Shown in pieces: positions 12,119 through 20,346 of a DNA stretch of 64,000 bases. The DNA lies in the NCBI RefSeq assembly GCF_000006945.2, contig NC_003197.2:2790001-2854000 (forward strand). The letters run 5' to 3'. Source of the DNA: Salmonella enterica subsp. enterica serovar Typhimurium str. LT2. GTDB lineage: Bacteria; Pseudomonadota; Gammaproteobacteria; Enterobacterales; Enterobacteriaceae. The translations under genes and the position numbers were made by a program. The first letter of the stretch is position 1, and every line of letters begins with the position of its first letter. The notes beneath the pieces are model-generated. The model was not told the DNA's origin, made no database searches, and saw nothing but the letters and a program-made list of their open reading frames with translations.

Positions 12119-14692
12119 TTACTGCACTGCCACAATACGATCATCATTGGCTTCAAGGCGAATCACTTTGCCAGGAACCAGTTCACCAGACAGGATTTGC
12201 TGCGCCAGTGGGTTTTCGATCTGCTGTTGAATAGCACGTTTTAACGGACGCGCCCCGTAGACCGGATCGTAACCGTTGGCGCTCAACAGTTTCAGCGCCT
12301 CGTCGGAGATATGGATTTCATAACCACGTTCTTCCAGACGTTTGTACAGACGCTGCAGCTGGATCTGAGCAATAGAAGCGATGTGTTGTTCACCTAACGG
12401 ATGGAATACCACAACTTCATCAATACGGTTGATAAATTCCGGACGGAAGTTTTGGCTAACCACACCCAGCACCATCTCTTTCATTCGACCGTAATCCAGT
12501 TCGCCAAAGCGCTCCTGAATGAGATCGGAACCGAGGTTAGAAGTCATAATGACCACCGTATTACGGAAGTCGACCGTTCTCCCCTGCCCGTCAGTCAGTC
12601 GACCGTCGTCCAGCACCTGCAACAGAATGTTGAATACATCCGGATGCGCTTTTTCCACTTCATCCAACAAGATGACGGAATAAGGGCGACGGCGCACCGC
12701 TTCCGTCAAATAACCGCCTTCTTCATAGCCGACATATCCCGGAGGCGCCCCGACCAAACGAGACACGGAGTGTTTCTCCATAAACTCAGACATGTCGATA
12801 CGCACCATCGCGTCGTCGCTGTCGAACATAAAGTTAGCCAGTGCTTTACACAGTTCGGTTTTACCGACCCCCGTCGGCCCCAGGAACAGGAAGGAACCAA
12901 TCGGACGGTTCGGATCGGACAGCCCAGCACGGCTACGACGTATGGCGTTCGATACTGCTTCAACGGCTTCATTCTGCCCGATCACACGGCTGTGTAACTC
13001 TTGTTCCATACGCAACAGTTTTTCACGTTCGCCTTCCAGCATTCTGGAAACCGGAATACCGGTCCAGCGCGCTAGCACTTCGGCAATTTCCGCATCCGTT
13101 ACTTTGTTACGTAACAGACGCATGGTTTTACCTTCCGACTGGGTCGCGGCTTCCAGCTGTTTTTCCAGCTCCGGAATTTTGCCGTACTGCAGTTCAGACA
13201 TTCGCGCCAGGTCGCCAACGCGACGCGCCTGCTCGATGGCAATCTTCGCCTGCTCCAGCTCCGCTTTAATAGTTTGCGTACCAGAGAGCGACGCTTTTTC
13301 CGCTTTCCACTCTTCTTCCAGCTCAGAATACTGGCGCTCTTTGTCGTCCAGTTCTTCGTTGAGCATATCGAGACGTTTTTTACTCGCCTCGTCAGACTCT
13401 TTCATCAACGCCTGCTGTTCCAGTTTGAGCTGAATAATGCGGCGGTCGAGTCTGTCCAGCTCCTCCGGCTTAGAGTCAATCTGCATACGAATGCTGGATG
13501 CAGCTTCATCGATGAGGTCGATAGCTTTATCCGGCAACTGACGGTCGGCGATATAGCGGTGAGATAATGTTGCCGCCGCCACAATCGCCGGGTCAGTGAT
13601 CTGCACATGGTGGTGCAGCTCGTAACGTTCTTTCAGGCCACGCAGAATAGCGATGGTGTCTTCCACTGAAGGTTCTGCGACAAACACTTTTTGAAAACGA
13701 CGTTCCAGCGCCGCGTCTTTTTCAATGTACTGACGGTATTCATCCAGCGTGGTGGCGCCCACACAGTGCAGTTCACCACGCGCCAGCGCCGGTTTCAGCA
13801 TATTCCCGGCGTCCATTGCGCCATCAGCCTTACCTGCGCCAACCATCGTGTGCAGCTCGTCAATAAACAGGATGACGTTGCCTTCCTGTTTCGCCAGATC
13901 GTTCAGCACGCCTTTCAGACGCTCTTCAAATTCGCCGCGATATTTCGCCCCCGCCACCAGCGCGCCCATATCCAGCGCCAGTACGCGGCGACCTTTTAAG
14001 CCTTCAGGGACTTCACCGTTAATAATGCGCTGCGCCAGTCCTTCAACAATTGCCGTTTTACCGACCCCTGGCTCACCGATTAACACCGGGTTGTTTTTGG
14101 TACGACGTTGCAGTACCTGAATGGTACGGCGAATTTCTTCATCACGACCAATTACCGGGTCAAGCTTGCCTTGTTCAGCCCGCTCGGTCAGATCGACGGT
14201 ATATTTTTTCAAGGCCTGACGTTGGTCTTCAGCCCCTTGATCGTTCACGCTTTCACCTCCGCGCATCTGTTCAATTGCCTGAGTGATATTGGCCGTGGTC
14301 GCACCGGCTGATTTCAGCAGATCGGTTAACGTGCCGCGAGACTCAAGCGCCGCCAGAACAAACAGCTCTGACGAAATAAAATTGTCTCCCCGTTTTTGCG
14401 CCAGCTTGTCGCAAAGGTTCAGTACGCGTACCAGTTCCGAAGAAGGCTGTACGTCGCCGCCGGTGCCTTCCACCTGCGGTAAACGGCTCAGCGCCTGATC
14501 GATAGCGGTGCGCAACTGGCCAGCATTAATGCCGGCGGAGGTTAATAAAGGACGTATCGATCCCCCTTCCTGGTTCAGCAAGGCGCTCATTAAATGAAGA
14601 GGTTCGATGAATTGGTTGTCGTGCCCCAGCGCGAGCGACTGGGCATCGGCAAGAGCAAGCTGGAATTTGTTAGTAAGACGATCCAGACGCAT
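12119..14692 (-). CDS. clpB: ATP-dependent disaggregase ClpB (Hsp104 family)
   Basis: Hexameric AAA+ chaperone that, with DnaK/DnaJ/GrpE, threads and rescues aggregated proteins after heat stress. It has 857 residues. The order is: N-terminal Clp repeat domain (~1-145), first ATPase with Walker A GEPGVGKT near 206, a coiled-coil middle domain (~400-530, rich in Glu/Lys/Leu), second ATPase with Walker A GPTGVGKT near 605 and Walker B VILLDEVEKAH, then the C-terminal small domain. The start is the ATG at 14692, giving MRLDRLTNKF; the frame is open four codons further but the family starts here and GGAGG sits immediately upstream. E. coli makes a shorter form from an internal start near codon 149, and the same may hold here. 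A sigma-32 promoter precedes it. Confidence 0.98.
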   Translation of the reverse strand: MRLDRLTNKFQLALADAQSLALGHDNQFIEPLHLMSALLNQEGGSIRPLLTSAGINAGQLRTAIDQALSRLPQVEGTGGDVQPSSELVRVLNLCDKLAQKRGDNFISSELFVLAALESRGTLTDLLKSAGATTANITQAIEQMRGGESVNDQGAEDQRQALKKYTVDLTERAEQGKLDPVIGRDEEIRRTIQVLQRRTKNNPVLIGEPGVGKTAIVEGLAQRIINGEVPEGLKGRRVLALDMGALVAGAKYRGEFEERLKGVLNDLAKQEGNVILFIDELHTMVGAGKADGAMDAGNMLKPALARGELHCVGATTLDEYRQYIEKDAALERRFQKVFVAEPSVEDTIAILRGLKERYELHHHVQITDPAIVAAATLSHRYIADRQLPDKAIDLIDEAASSIRMQIDSKPEELDRLDRRIIQLKLEQQALMKESDEASKKRLDMLNEELDDKERQYSELEEEWKAEKASLSGTQTIKAELEQAKIAIEQARRVGDLARMSELQYGKIPELEKQLEAATQSEGKTMRLLRNKVTDAEIAEVLARWTGIPVSRMLEGEREKLLRMEQELHSRVIGQNEAVEAVSNAIRRSRAGLSDPNRPIGSFLFLGPTGVGKTELCKALANFMFDSDDAMVRIDMSEFMEKHSVSRLVGAPPGYVGYEEGGYLTEAVRRRPYSVILLDEVEKAHPDVFNILLQVLDDGRLTDGQGRTVDFRNTVVIMTSNLGSDLIQERFGELDYGRMKEMVLGVVSQNFRPEFINRIDEVVVFHPLGEQHIASIAQIQLQRLYKRLEERGYEIHISDEALKLLSANGYDPVYGARPLKRAIQQQIENPLAQQILSGELVPGKVIRLEANDDRIVAVQ

Positions 14693-14731
14693 AACTCCTC
14701 CCATAACAGGTCAAAATTGCTACTGGAGATT

Positions 14732-14759
14732 AAATGAGGTCATCCCTCAATTATTCAAG
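14732..14759 (-). promoter_or_regulatory. Sigma-32 heat-shock promoter of clpB
   Basis: On the minus strand, CTTGAA (14759-14754), a 14-base spacer and CCTCATTT (14739-14732) match the sigma-32 consensus CTTGAAA / CCCCATNT. It lies about 40 bases before the clpB start. Confidence 0.85.
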
Positions 14760-14821
14760 GTGAATGACCTGAATTATGTGAAAAGAAAGTTACCCGTACC
14801 GGATCGTCTTGATTCTTTAGG

Positions 14822-15553
14822 TTATATCAGCCAAATAAAACTTGCCATACGACCTGTCGTCTTGTCGCGACGATAAGAGAAGAAAGTCTCACTTTCGCTA
14901 AAGGTGCAGCGATCCCCGCCATAGACATGTTCAACGCCGGTATTCGCCAGACGTTGGCGTGCAAGCTGATAAATATCCGCCAGAAATTTTTCCCCGTGCG
15001 GCAAAAATGCGCTATCGGCTTGCGCATCTTTTGCTAAAAATGCGTCACGCACTTCCGGCCCCACTTCAAACGCGGTCGGGCCGATCGCCGGACCTAACCA
15101 GGCGATGATATTTTCTGGTTTGTCAGCAAAGCAGGTGACAGTTTCCTCCAGTACGCCTTCACATAATCCGCGCCAGCCCGCATGAGCCGCCGCCACTTCT
15201 GTTCCCTCACGGTTACAGAATAGCACAGGCAGGCAGTCTGCCGTCATTACCGCGCAGACGGTTCCTGGCGTATTGCTGTAAGACGCATCCGCACGTTTGG
15301 AGGCATAAGGTTCTCCGGTAAGCCTCAACACATTTTTACCGTGAACCTGTTCAAGCCAGACAGGTTTCGAAGGCAGATTGCCCGCCGCAAACAGACGCTT
15401 GCGGTTCTCTTCAACATGCTCCGGGTTATCGCCGCAATGCGCGCCCAGATTCAGCGAGTCGTAAGGCGGTAAACTCACCCCGCCAATACGGGTAGAACTA
15501 CAGGCTGCGACGCCTTTCGGCAGCGGCCACTGCGGGACAATCAGTGCATTCAT
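14822..15553 (-). CDS. pgeF: Peptidoglycan editing factor PgeF / multicopper-polyphenol oxidase-like (YfiH)
   Basis: Protein of 243 residues from the DUF152/YfiH (laccase-domain) family. In E. coli the family member acts as an editing enzyme that prevents misincorporation of L-Ser in place of L-Ala in peptidoglycan precursors. It was earlier described as a polyphenol oxidase. The metal/catalytic triad is visible as His71 (EQVHGKN), Cys107 (TADCLPV) and His124 (AAAHAGWRG). The ATG at 15553 overlaps the stop of rluD by 4 bases (ATGA), so it is probably translationally coupled and co-transcribed with rluD. Identity is high along the whole length apart from about 20 diverged residues around 170-190. 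Confidence 0.95.
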   Translation of the reverse strand: MNALIVPQWPLPKGVAACSSTRIGGVSLPPYDSLNLGAHCGDNPEHVEENRKRLFAAGNLPSKPVWLEQVHGKNVLRLTGEPYASKRADASYSNTPGTVCAVMTADCLPVLFCNREGTEVAAAHAGWRGLCEGVLEETVTCFADKPENIIAWLGPAIGPTAFEVGPEVRDAFLAKDAQADSAFLPHGEKFLADIYQLARQRLANTGVEHVYGGDRCTFSESETFFSYRRDKTTGRMASFIWLI

Positions 15554-16530
15554 AACCAGTCCACATCATCTTTATGATCTTCAAAATCGGCGCGCATCGC
15601 ATCGATAAGGTCCACCATATCTTGTGGAATCGGCGCGTGCCACTCCATTTCGATACCCGATACAGGATGGTAGAGACGCAGCATCGTTGCATGAAGCGCC
15701 TGGCGGTCAAACTTACGCAGAGTGGAAATAAACTCTTCCGATGCGCCTTTCGGTGGACGTGGACGACCACCGTAGACCTGATCGCCCACTAACGGGTGCG
15801 TAATATGCGCCATATGCACGCGGATCTGGTGCGTACGCCCGGTCTCCAGACGCAGCCTAAGACGCGTGTGCACACGGAAATGTTCCATAATGCGGTAGTG
15901 GGTCACCGCCGGTTTGCCCATGGGATGCACTGACATATGGGTACGTTTGGTCGGGTGACGACTGATGGGTTCATTCACCGTTCCTCCCGCCGTCATATGT
16001 CCGATCGCGACCGCTTCATATTCGCGGGTGATCTCGCGCAGCTGCAAAGACTCCACCAGGCGCGTTTGCGCCGGAACGGTTTTGGCCACCACCATCAGCC
16101 CCGTCGTGTCCTTATCCAGACGATGTACAATGCCCGCGCGCGGGACATCCGCAATCGGCGGATAATAATGTAGCAACGCGTTCAGTACCGTACCGTCCGG
16201 GTTACCCGCGCCAGGATGTACCACCAGATCGCGTGGTTTGTTGATAACCAGAATATCGTCATCTTCATAAACAATATCTAACGGGATATCCTGCGCTTCA
16301 AAACGAATCTCTTCGTCGATCTCCGCATCAATAGCCACCCGCTCGCCACCTAACACTTTTTCTTTTGGCTTATCGCAAAGTTGACCATTGACCAACACGC
16401 GCTGATTCAAAATCCATTCTTTTATACGCGAACGTGAATAATCCGGGAACATTTCGGCCAAAGCCTGATCTAAGCGTTGACCGAGTTGGTTTTCGGAGAC
16501 CGTTGCGGTGAGTTGTACTCGTTGTGCCAT
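15550..16530 (-). CDS. rluD: 23S rRNA pseudouridine synthase RluD
   Basis: Makes pseudouridines 1911, 1915 and 1917 in helix 69 of 23S rRNA, modifications needed for normal ribosome assembly and termination. It has 326 residues. An N-terminal S4-like RNA-binding domain (~18-75) precedes the RluA-type catalytic domain with catalytic Asp139 in HRLDKDTTG. RTHQIRVH near residue 245 is the second family motif. It is divergent from bamD, and the two genes share a 131-base promoter region. pgeF follows with a 4-base overlap. Confidence 0.97.
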   Translation of the reverse strand: MAQRVQLTATVSENQLGQRLDQALAEMFPDYSRSRIKEWILNQRVLVNGQLCDKPKEKVLGGERVAIDAEIDEEIRFEAQDIPLDIVYEDDDILVINKPRDLVVHPGAGNPDGTVLNALLHYYPPIADVPRAGIVHRLDKDTTGLMVVAKTVPAQTRLVESLQLREITREYEAVAIGHMTAGGTVNEPISRHPTKRTHMSVHPMGKPAVTHYRIMEHFRVHTRLRLRLETGRTHQIRVHMAHITHPLVGDQVYGGRPRPPKGASEEFISTLRKFDRQALHATMLRLYHPVSGIEMEWHAPIPQDMVDLIDAMRADFEDHKDDVDWL

Positions 16531-16551
16531 ATACAGCTTCTTCGTTTAACG

Positions 16552-16580
16552 TTGGGTTTTACGGCTTTGCCGTTTAATAT
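16552..16580 (+). promoter_or_regulatory. Possible bamD promoter
   Basis: TTGGGT (16552-16557), a 17-base spacer and TAATAT (16575-16580) lie on the plus strand in the rluD-bamD divergent region. The -35 is weak. In E. coli the gene is also reported to respond to sigma-E, but I do not see a clean sigma-E site. Confidence 0.35.
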
Positions 16581-16661
16581 AGTGTGCTATTGTAGCTGGT
16601 CTTAACCGGGAGCAGGAACAGAGAATCTCCCGTAAAACATTTTGAGGAAAGTCAAAACGTC

Positions 16662-17399
16662 ATGACGCGCATGAAATATCTGGTGGCAGCAGCCACGTTG
16701 AGCCTGTTTCTGGCGGGTTGCTCGGGTTCAAAGGAAGAGGTGCCCGATAATCCGCCGAATGAAATCTACGCGACTGCTCAGCAAAAGCTGCAGGACGGTA
16801 ACTGGAAACAGGCAATAACGCAATTGGAAGCGTTAGATAATCGTTATCCATTCGGACCGTATTCTCAGCAGGTGCAGTTGGATCTTATCTACGCCTATTA
16901 CAAAAACGCCGATTTGCCGCTAGCGCAGGCCGCCATCGATCGTTTTATGCGTCTTAATCCAACGCACCCTAATATTGACTATGTCATGTACATGCGCGGC
17001 CTGACGAACATGGCGCTGGATGATAGCGCGCTGCAAGGTTTCTTTGGCGTCGATCGCAGCGATCGCGATCCGCAACATGCGCGGGCGGCGTTCAATGACT
17101 TTTCGAAACTGGTACGCAGCTATCCTAATAGCCAGTACACCACCGATGCCACTAAGCGTCTGGTATTCCTGAAAGACCGTCTGGCGAAATATGAATATTC
17201 CGTCGCAGAGTACTATACCGCGCGCGGCGCATGGGTTGCGGTCGTAAACCGGGTAGAAGGTATGCTACGCAATTATCCTGATACGCAGGCCACGCGCGAT
17301 GCGTTGCCGCTGATGGAAAACGCCTATCGTCAGATGCAGCTGAATGCGCAGGCTGACAAAGTCGCGAAAATTATTGCCGCTAACAGCAAAAACACCTGA
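16662..17399 (+). CDS. bamD: Outer-membrane assembly lipoprotein BamD
   Basis: Essential lipoprotein of the BAM complex, which folds beta-barrel proteins into the outer membrane; it contacts BamA and recognises substrate signals from the periplasmic side. It has 245 residues. The signal peptide ends in LAGC with the lipidated cysteine at 20. The remainder consists of TPR-like helical repeats, for example AQQKLQDGNWKQAITQLE near 40-57. The start ATG at 16662 has GAGGAAAG upstream. A strong terminator follows. Its partner gene bamE is about 18 kb further along in this window. Confidence 0.97.
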   Translation: MTRMKYLVAAATLSLFLAGCSGSKEEVPDNPPNEIYATAQQKLQDGNWKQAITQLEALDNRYPFGPYSQQVQLDLIYAYYKNADLPLAQAAIDRFMRLNPTHPNIDYVMYMRGLTNMALDDSALQGFFGVDRSDRDPQHARAAFNDFSKLVRSYPNSQYTTDATKRLVFLKDRLAKYEYSVAEYYTARGAWVAVVNRVEGMLRNYPDTQATRDALPLMENAYRQMQLNAQADKVAKIIAANSKNT

Positions 17400-17418
17400 A
17401 GCAATACAAACAAGCAAA

Positions 17419-17447
17419 ACGGCAGCCTTCCGGCTGCCGTTTTTTTA
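17419..17447 (+). terminator. Intrinsic terminator of bamD
   Basis: ACGGCAGCC pairs perfectly with GGCTGCCGT (17419-17427 with 17432-17440) around a TTCC loop, followed by seven T's. Confidence 0.93.
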
Positions 17448-17591
17448 TTCGGTATCTGATGCAACAGAAATGATTTCACTGCAACGCATCCAGTCAAATA
17501 TGGCCTGCTTTCAGCCATTCCTCAAGTAAAAGATCGCTTCTTCCTGCGATGCCTCACAAAAAGTTCGCCTTGACAAAAAGTGACAAAATAA

Positions 17592-17633
17592 TGTGATTTA
17601 CATCACACATTTTGACATTAAGAACGGTATGCT
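17592..17633 (+). promoter_or_regulatory. CRP site and class II promoter of raiA
   Basis: TGTGATTTACATCACA (17592-17607) is a perfect TGTGA-N6-TCACA CRP site centred at 17599.5. TATGCT at 17628-17633 fits a -10 box, placing the start near 17641, exactly 41.5 bases from the CRP centre: the class II activation geometry. No -35 match is needed in that arrangement. Confidence 0.72.
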
Positions 17634-17670
17634 GGAATCACCAAGACGGGAAAGACAAGAGGTAAAATTT

Positions 17671-18009
17671 ATGACAATGAACATTACCAGTAAACAAATG
17701 GAAATTACTCCGGCAATCCGCCAACATGTCGCAGACCGTCTCGCCAAACTGGAAAAATGGCAAACTCACCTGATTAATCCTCATATCATTCTGTCTAAAG
17801 AGCCACAGGGCTTTATTGCTGACGCCACCATTAATACACCGAACGGACATCTGGTCGCCAGCGCAAAACACGAAGATATGTACACCGCTATTAATGAATT
17901 GATCAACAAGCTGGAACGGCAGCTCAATAAAGTGCAGCACAAAGGCGAAGCCCGTCGTGCCACCGCATCGGTGAAAGATGCCAGCTTCGTCGAAGCAGAA
18001 GAAGAGTAG
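17671..18009 (+). CDS. raiA: Ribosome-associated inhibitor RaiA (YfiA, protein Y)
   Basis: Small stationary-phase and cold-shock factor that binds the 30S decoding centre, stabilises 70S monomers and blocks translation and HMP/RMF-driven 100S dimers. It has 112 residues with the beta-alpha-beta-beta-beta-alpha fold of the HPF/RaiA family. The acidic tail (FVEAEEE) distinguishes RaiA from short HPF. The start is ATG at 17671 with AGAGGT upstream. The frame remains open to 17593, but that stretch carries the promoter and does not match the family. A CRP site suggests control by carbon status. Confidence 0.96.
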   Translation: MTMNITSKQMEITPAIRQHVADRLAKLEKWQTHLINPHIILSKEPQGFIADATINTPNGHLVASAKHEDMYTAINELINKLERQLNKVQHKGEARRATASVKDASFVEAEEE

Positions 18010-18033
18010 TCCCTTACATTGAGTGTATCGCCA

Positions 18034-18056
18034 ACGCGCCTTCGGGCGCGTTTTTT
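18034..18056 (+). terminator. Intrinsic terminator of raiA
   Basis: ACGCGCC/GGCGCGT (18034-18040 with 18045-18051) around TTCG, followed by a T-run. It directly abuts the pheA -35 box. Confidence 0.9.
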
Positions 18057-18057
18057 G

Positions 18058-18087
18058 TTGACAGGATTAAAACAGTACGGGTACTGT
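18058..18087 (+). promoter_or_regulatory. Promoter of pheL-pheA
   Basis: TTGACA (18058-18063) and TACTGT (18082-18087) are separated by 18 bases, the same layout as E. coli pheA. The -10 is weaker than the TATAAT of E. coli. Confidence 0.7.
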
Positions 18088-18112
18088 ACTTACGTACACA
18101 AAGGAAACAGTT

Positions 18113-18160
18113 ATGAAGCTCACCCGGTTTTTCTTCGCATTCTTTTTTATCTTCCCCTGA
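18113..18160 (+). CDS. pheL: pheA operon leader peptide PheL
   Basis: A 15-residue leader, MKLTRFFFAFFFIFP, with seven phenylalanines. Ribosome stalling at Phe codons when charged tRNA-Phe is scarce lets the antiterminator form and pheA be transcribed. AAGGAAAC lies upstream of the ATG at 18113. The peptide differs from E. coli ([15 protein letters not shown]) outside the Phe run, which is what matters. Confidence 0.95.
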   Translation: MKLTRFFFAFFFIFP

Positions 18161-18235
18161 CCGGGAGGCGTTTCGTCATGTGATAAAGAATGCGAAGACG
18201 AACAAGAAGGCCTCCCCCACCGGGAGGCCTTTTTT
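18161..18235 (+). terminator. pheA attenuator
   Basis: The terminator stem GGCCTCCC/GGGAGGCC (18209-18216 with 18222-18229) is followed by T6. The upstream CCGGGAGGCG at 18161-18170 can pair with the 5' arm of this stem, giving the alternative antiterminator, as expected for Phe-controlled attenuation. Confidence 0.88.
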
Positions 18236-18259
18236 ATTGATAACAAAAAAGGCAACACT

Positions 18260-19420
18260 ATGACATCGGAAAACCCATTACTGGCGCTGCGAGATAAAAT
18301 CAGCGCTTTAGACGAAGAGTTACTGGCCTTACTGGCAAAACGACGCGCGCTGGCGATTGAAGTGGGACAAGCAAAACTACTGTCGCATCGTCCGGTTCGG
18401 GATATCGATCGTGAACGCGCGCTGCTGGACAGGCTCATCCATCTCGGTAAAGCCCACCATCTCGACGCACACTACATTACCCGTCTGTTCCAGCTTATCA
18501 TTGAAGACTCCGTGCTTACTCAGCAGGCGCTGCTGCAACAACATCTGAATAATACTCACCCTCATTCGGCACGTATTGCGTTTCTTGGGCCGAAAGGCTC
18601 CTATTCTCATCTCGCGGCGCGCCAGTATGCTGCACGCCATTTTGAGCAATTTATTGAGAGCGGTTGCGCAAAATTCACCGATATTTTTCATCAGGTCGAA
18701 ACCGGCCAGGCCGATTACGCCGTGGTTCCGATAGAGAACACCAGCTCCGGCGCTATCAATGATGTGTACGACTTATTGCAACACACCAGTCTGTCGATTG
18801 TCGGTGAGATGACTGTCACTATCGATCACTGCGTGCTGGTTTCCGGCGCTACAGATCTGAATACCATCGAAACGGTGTACAGCCATCCGCAGCCGTTTCA
18901 GCAGTGCAGTAAATTTTTGAGCCGCTATCCGCACTGGAAAATCGACTATACCGAGAGTACGTCGGCAGCGATGGAAAAAGTCGCGCAGGCAAACTCTCCG
19001 CGCGTCGCGGCGCTCGGCAGCGAGGCAGGCGGCATGTTGCACGGATTACAGGTGCTGGAACGCATCGCCGCAAACCAGACGCAGAATATCACCCGCTTTC
19101 TGGTACTGGCGCGCAAAGCCATTAATGTTTCCGATCAGGTTCCGGCAAAAACCACTCTGTTAATCGCCACCGGGCAGCAAGCTGGCGCGCTGGTCGAAGC
19201 GCTGCTGGTGCTGCGTAACCACAATCTCATCATGACGAAACTGGAGTCGCGCCCCATTCACGGCAATCCGTGGGAAGAGATGTTTTATCTCGATATTCAG
19301 GCGAACCTGGAGTCGCAGGTAATGCAAAGCGCGCTAAAAGAGCTGGGCGAGATCACGCGCTCAATGAAAGTGCTTGGCTGCTATCCCAGCGAAAACGTCG
19401 TGCCGGTAGAACCTGCCTGA
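18260..19420 (+). CDS. pheA: Bifunctional chorismate mutase / prephenate dehydratase
   Basis: P-protein of phenylalanine synthesis: chorismate to prephenate, then to phenylpyruvate, with feedback inhibition by Phe. It has 386 residues. The AroQ-type mutase (~1-95) opens with LLALRDKISALDEELLALLA. The dehydratase domain (~105-285) contains the ENTSSGAIND substrate motif. The ACT regulatory domain at the C-terminus has the ESRP Phe-binding motif (KLESRPIHGNPWEEM). Expression is set by the upstream attenuator. Its last 40 bases overlap the convergent SMP-30-like gene. Confidence 0.98.
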   Translation: MTSENPLLALRDKISALDEELLALLAKRRALAIEVGQAKLLSHRPVRDIDRERALLDRLIHLGKAHHLDAHYITRLFQLIIEDSVLTQQALLQQHLNNTHPHSARIAFLGPKGSYSHLAARQYAARHFEQFIESGCAKFTDIFHQVETGQADYAVVPIENTSSGAINDVYDLLQHTSLSIVGEMTVTIDHCVLVSGATDLNTIETVYSHPQPFQQCSKFLSRYPHWKIDYTESTSAAMEKVAQANSPRVAALGSEAGGMLHGLQVLERIAANQTQNITRFLVLARKAINVSDQVPAKTTLLIATGQQAGALVEALLVLRNHNLIMTKLESRPIHGNPWEEMFYLDIQANLESQVMQSALKELGEITRSMKVLGCYPSENVVPVEPA

Positions 19421-20289
19421 CGTTCAATAAAACGGCTTTTCTTCATCCCTGCGACGGCTACCTGCAGGGTGAAGATGGCGCCGGAGAGCGGATAATCCGC
19501 CACTTCCTGAGCAGACATATTTTCTCTGGTAGTTGTAATAAACAGCGTTTTCATATCTGCGCCGCCAAAGCAAACCATCGTCGGACAACGTACCGGCAAC
19601 CGGTACTCTTCCAGCTGCTCTTCTTGCGGTGAGAAACGCGCCACGCGCCAGCCGTCAAACATCGCGCTCCAGTAGCACCCTTCGCTATCCATCGCCGCGC
19701 CGTCGGGAAGTCCTTCTCCTTCGCCAAAATGGCGAAAAAGTTCACGCTTGCCCGGATCGCCATGCTTATCAAGTAACGTGCGGTATATCACGCCATTCGG
19801 CGTATCGGAGGTATACATCCACTGGTTATCCGGGCTGAACGCCAGGCCGTTGTGTCCCTGGATATCGCACTGGATCACTTTTGCCGTCAGGTCATGATCG
19901 ATCCGCATCAGCAACGCGCCATTATAGTCACCTGGCGCCCAGAACGTTCCGGCATAAAAACGTCCATCGCCATCAGTGCCGCCATCGTTAAAACGCGCCA
20001 GTTTCGTATTAGAGGGATTGTCGCAAACCTTACGCTGCAATAATCCATTTTTATCGGCCAGCCAGATAGCATGACGCATGGCCACAATAAATCCGCCCTG
20101 CTCACGCAAGGCAAAACAGCCCACCTCTTCCGGAAACACCAGCACGCTATGCGTCCCACTCGCCGGATGGTAACGATGGATCTCCTGTTCCAGGATATCG
20201 GTCCAATACAGCGCGCTTTCATCCTCGCTCCATGTGGGGCATTCTGGTAGATGTCCGACATAATCAAATAAAACGTGCGGCGTAGTCAT
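19381..20289 (-). CDS. SMP-30/gluconolactonase-like lactonase
   Basis: Protein of 302 residues of the SMP-30/LRE/gluconolactonase beta-propeller family, which hydrolyses sugar lactones with one bound divalent metal. The family's metal ligands fit Glu16 (HLPECPTW), Asn147 (QGHNGLAFSPD) and Asp196 (GLPDGAAMD). Asn101 (ARFNDGGTDGDGRFY) is the substrate-side residue. No signal peptide, so cytoplasmic. The exact sugar is not deducible; L-arabinolactonase and gluconolactonase are both possible. It lies between pheA and tyrA, which are directly convergent in E. coli, and overlaps the 3' end of pheA by 40 bases. AAGGAACC precedes the ATG. It may be expressed by read-through from tyrA despite the terminator in between, or from a promoter I cannot see. 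Confidence 0.82.
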   Translation of the reverse strand: MTTPHVLFDYVGHLPECPTWSEDESALYWTDILEQEIHRYHPASGTHSVLVFPEEVGCFALREQGGFIVAMRHAIWLADKNGLLQRKVCDNPSNTKLARFNDGGTDGDGRFYAGTFWAPGDYNGALLMRIDHDLTAKVIQCDIQGHNGLAFSPDNQWMYTSDTPNGVIYRTLLDKHGDPGKRELFRHFGEGEGLPDGAAMDSEGCYWSAMFDGWRVARFSPQEEQLEEYRLPVRCPTMVCFGGADMKTLFITTTRENMSAQEVADYPLSGAIFTLQVAVAGMKKSRFIERQAGSTGTTFSLG

Positions 20290-20304
20290 AACGGTTCCTT
20301 AAAC

Positions 20305-20327
20305 GAAAAAAGCCAGCAAAGCTGGCT
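20305..20327 (-). terminator. Intrinsic terminator of aroF-tyrA
   Basis: AGCCAGC/GCTGGCT (20311-20317 with 20321-20327) around AAA. On the minus strand it is followed by a T-run. It lies 19 bases downstream of the tyrA stop and just before the SMP-30-like gene. Confidence 0.85.
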
Positions 20328-20346
20328 TTTAGTATAGATGTCATCA

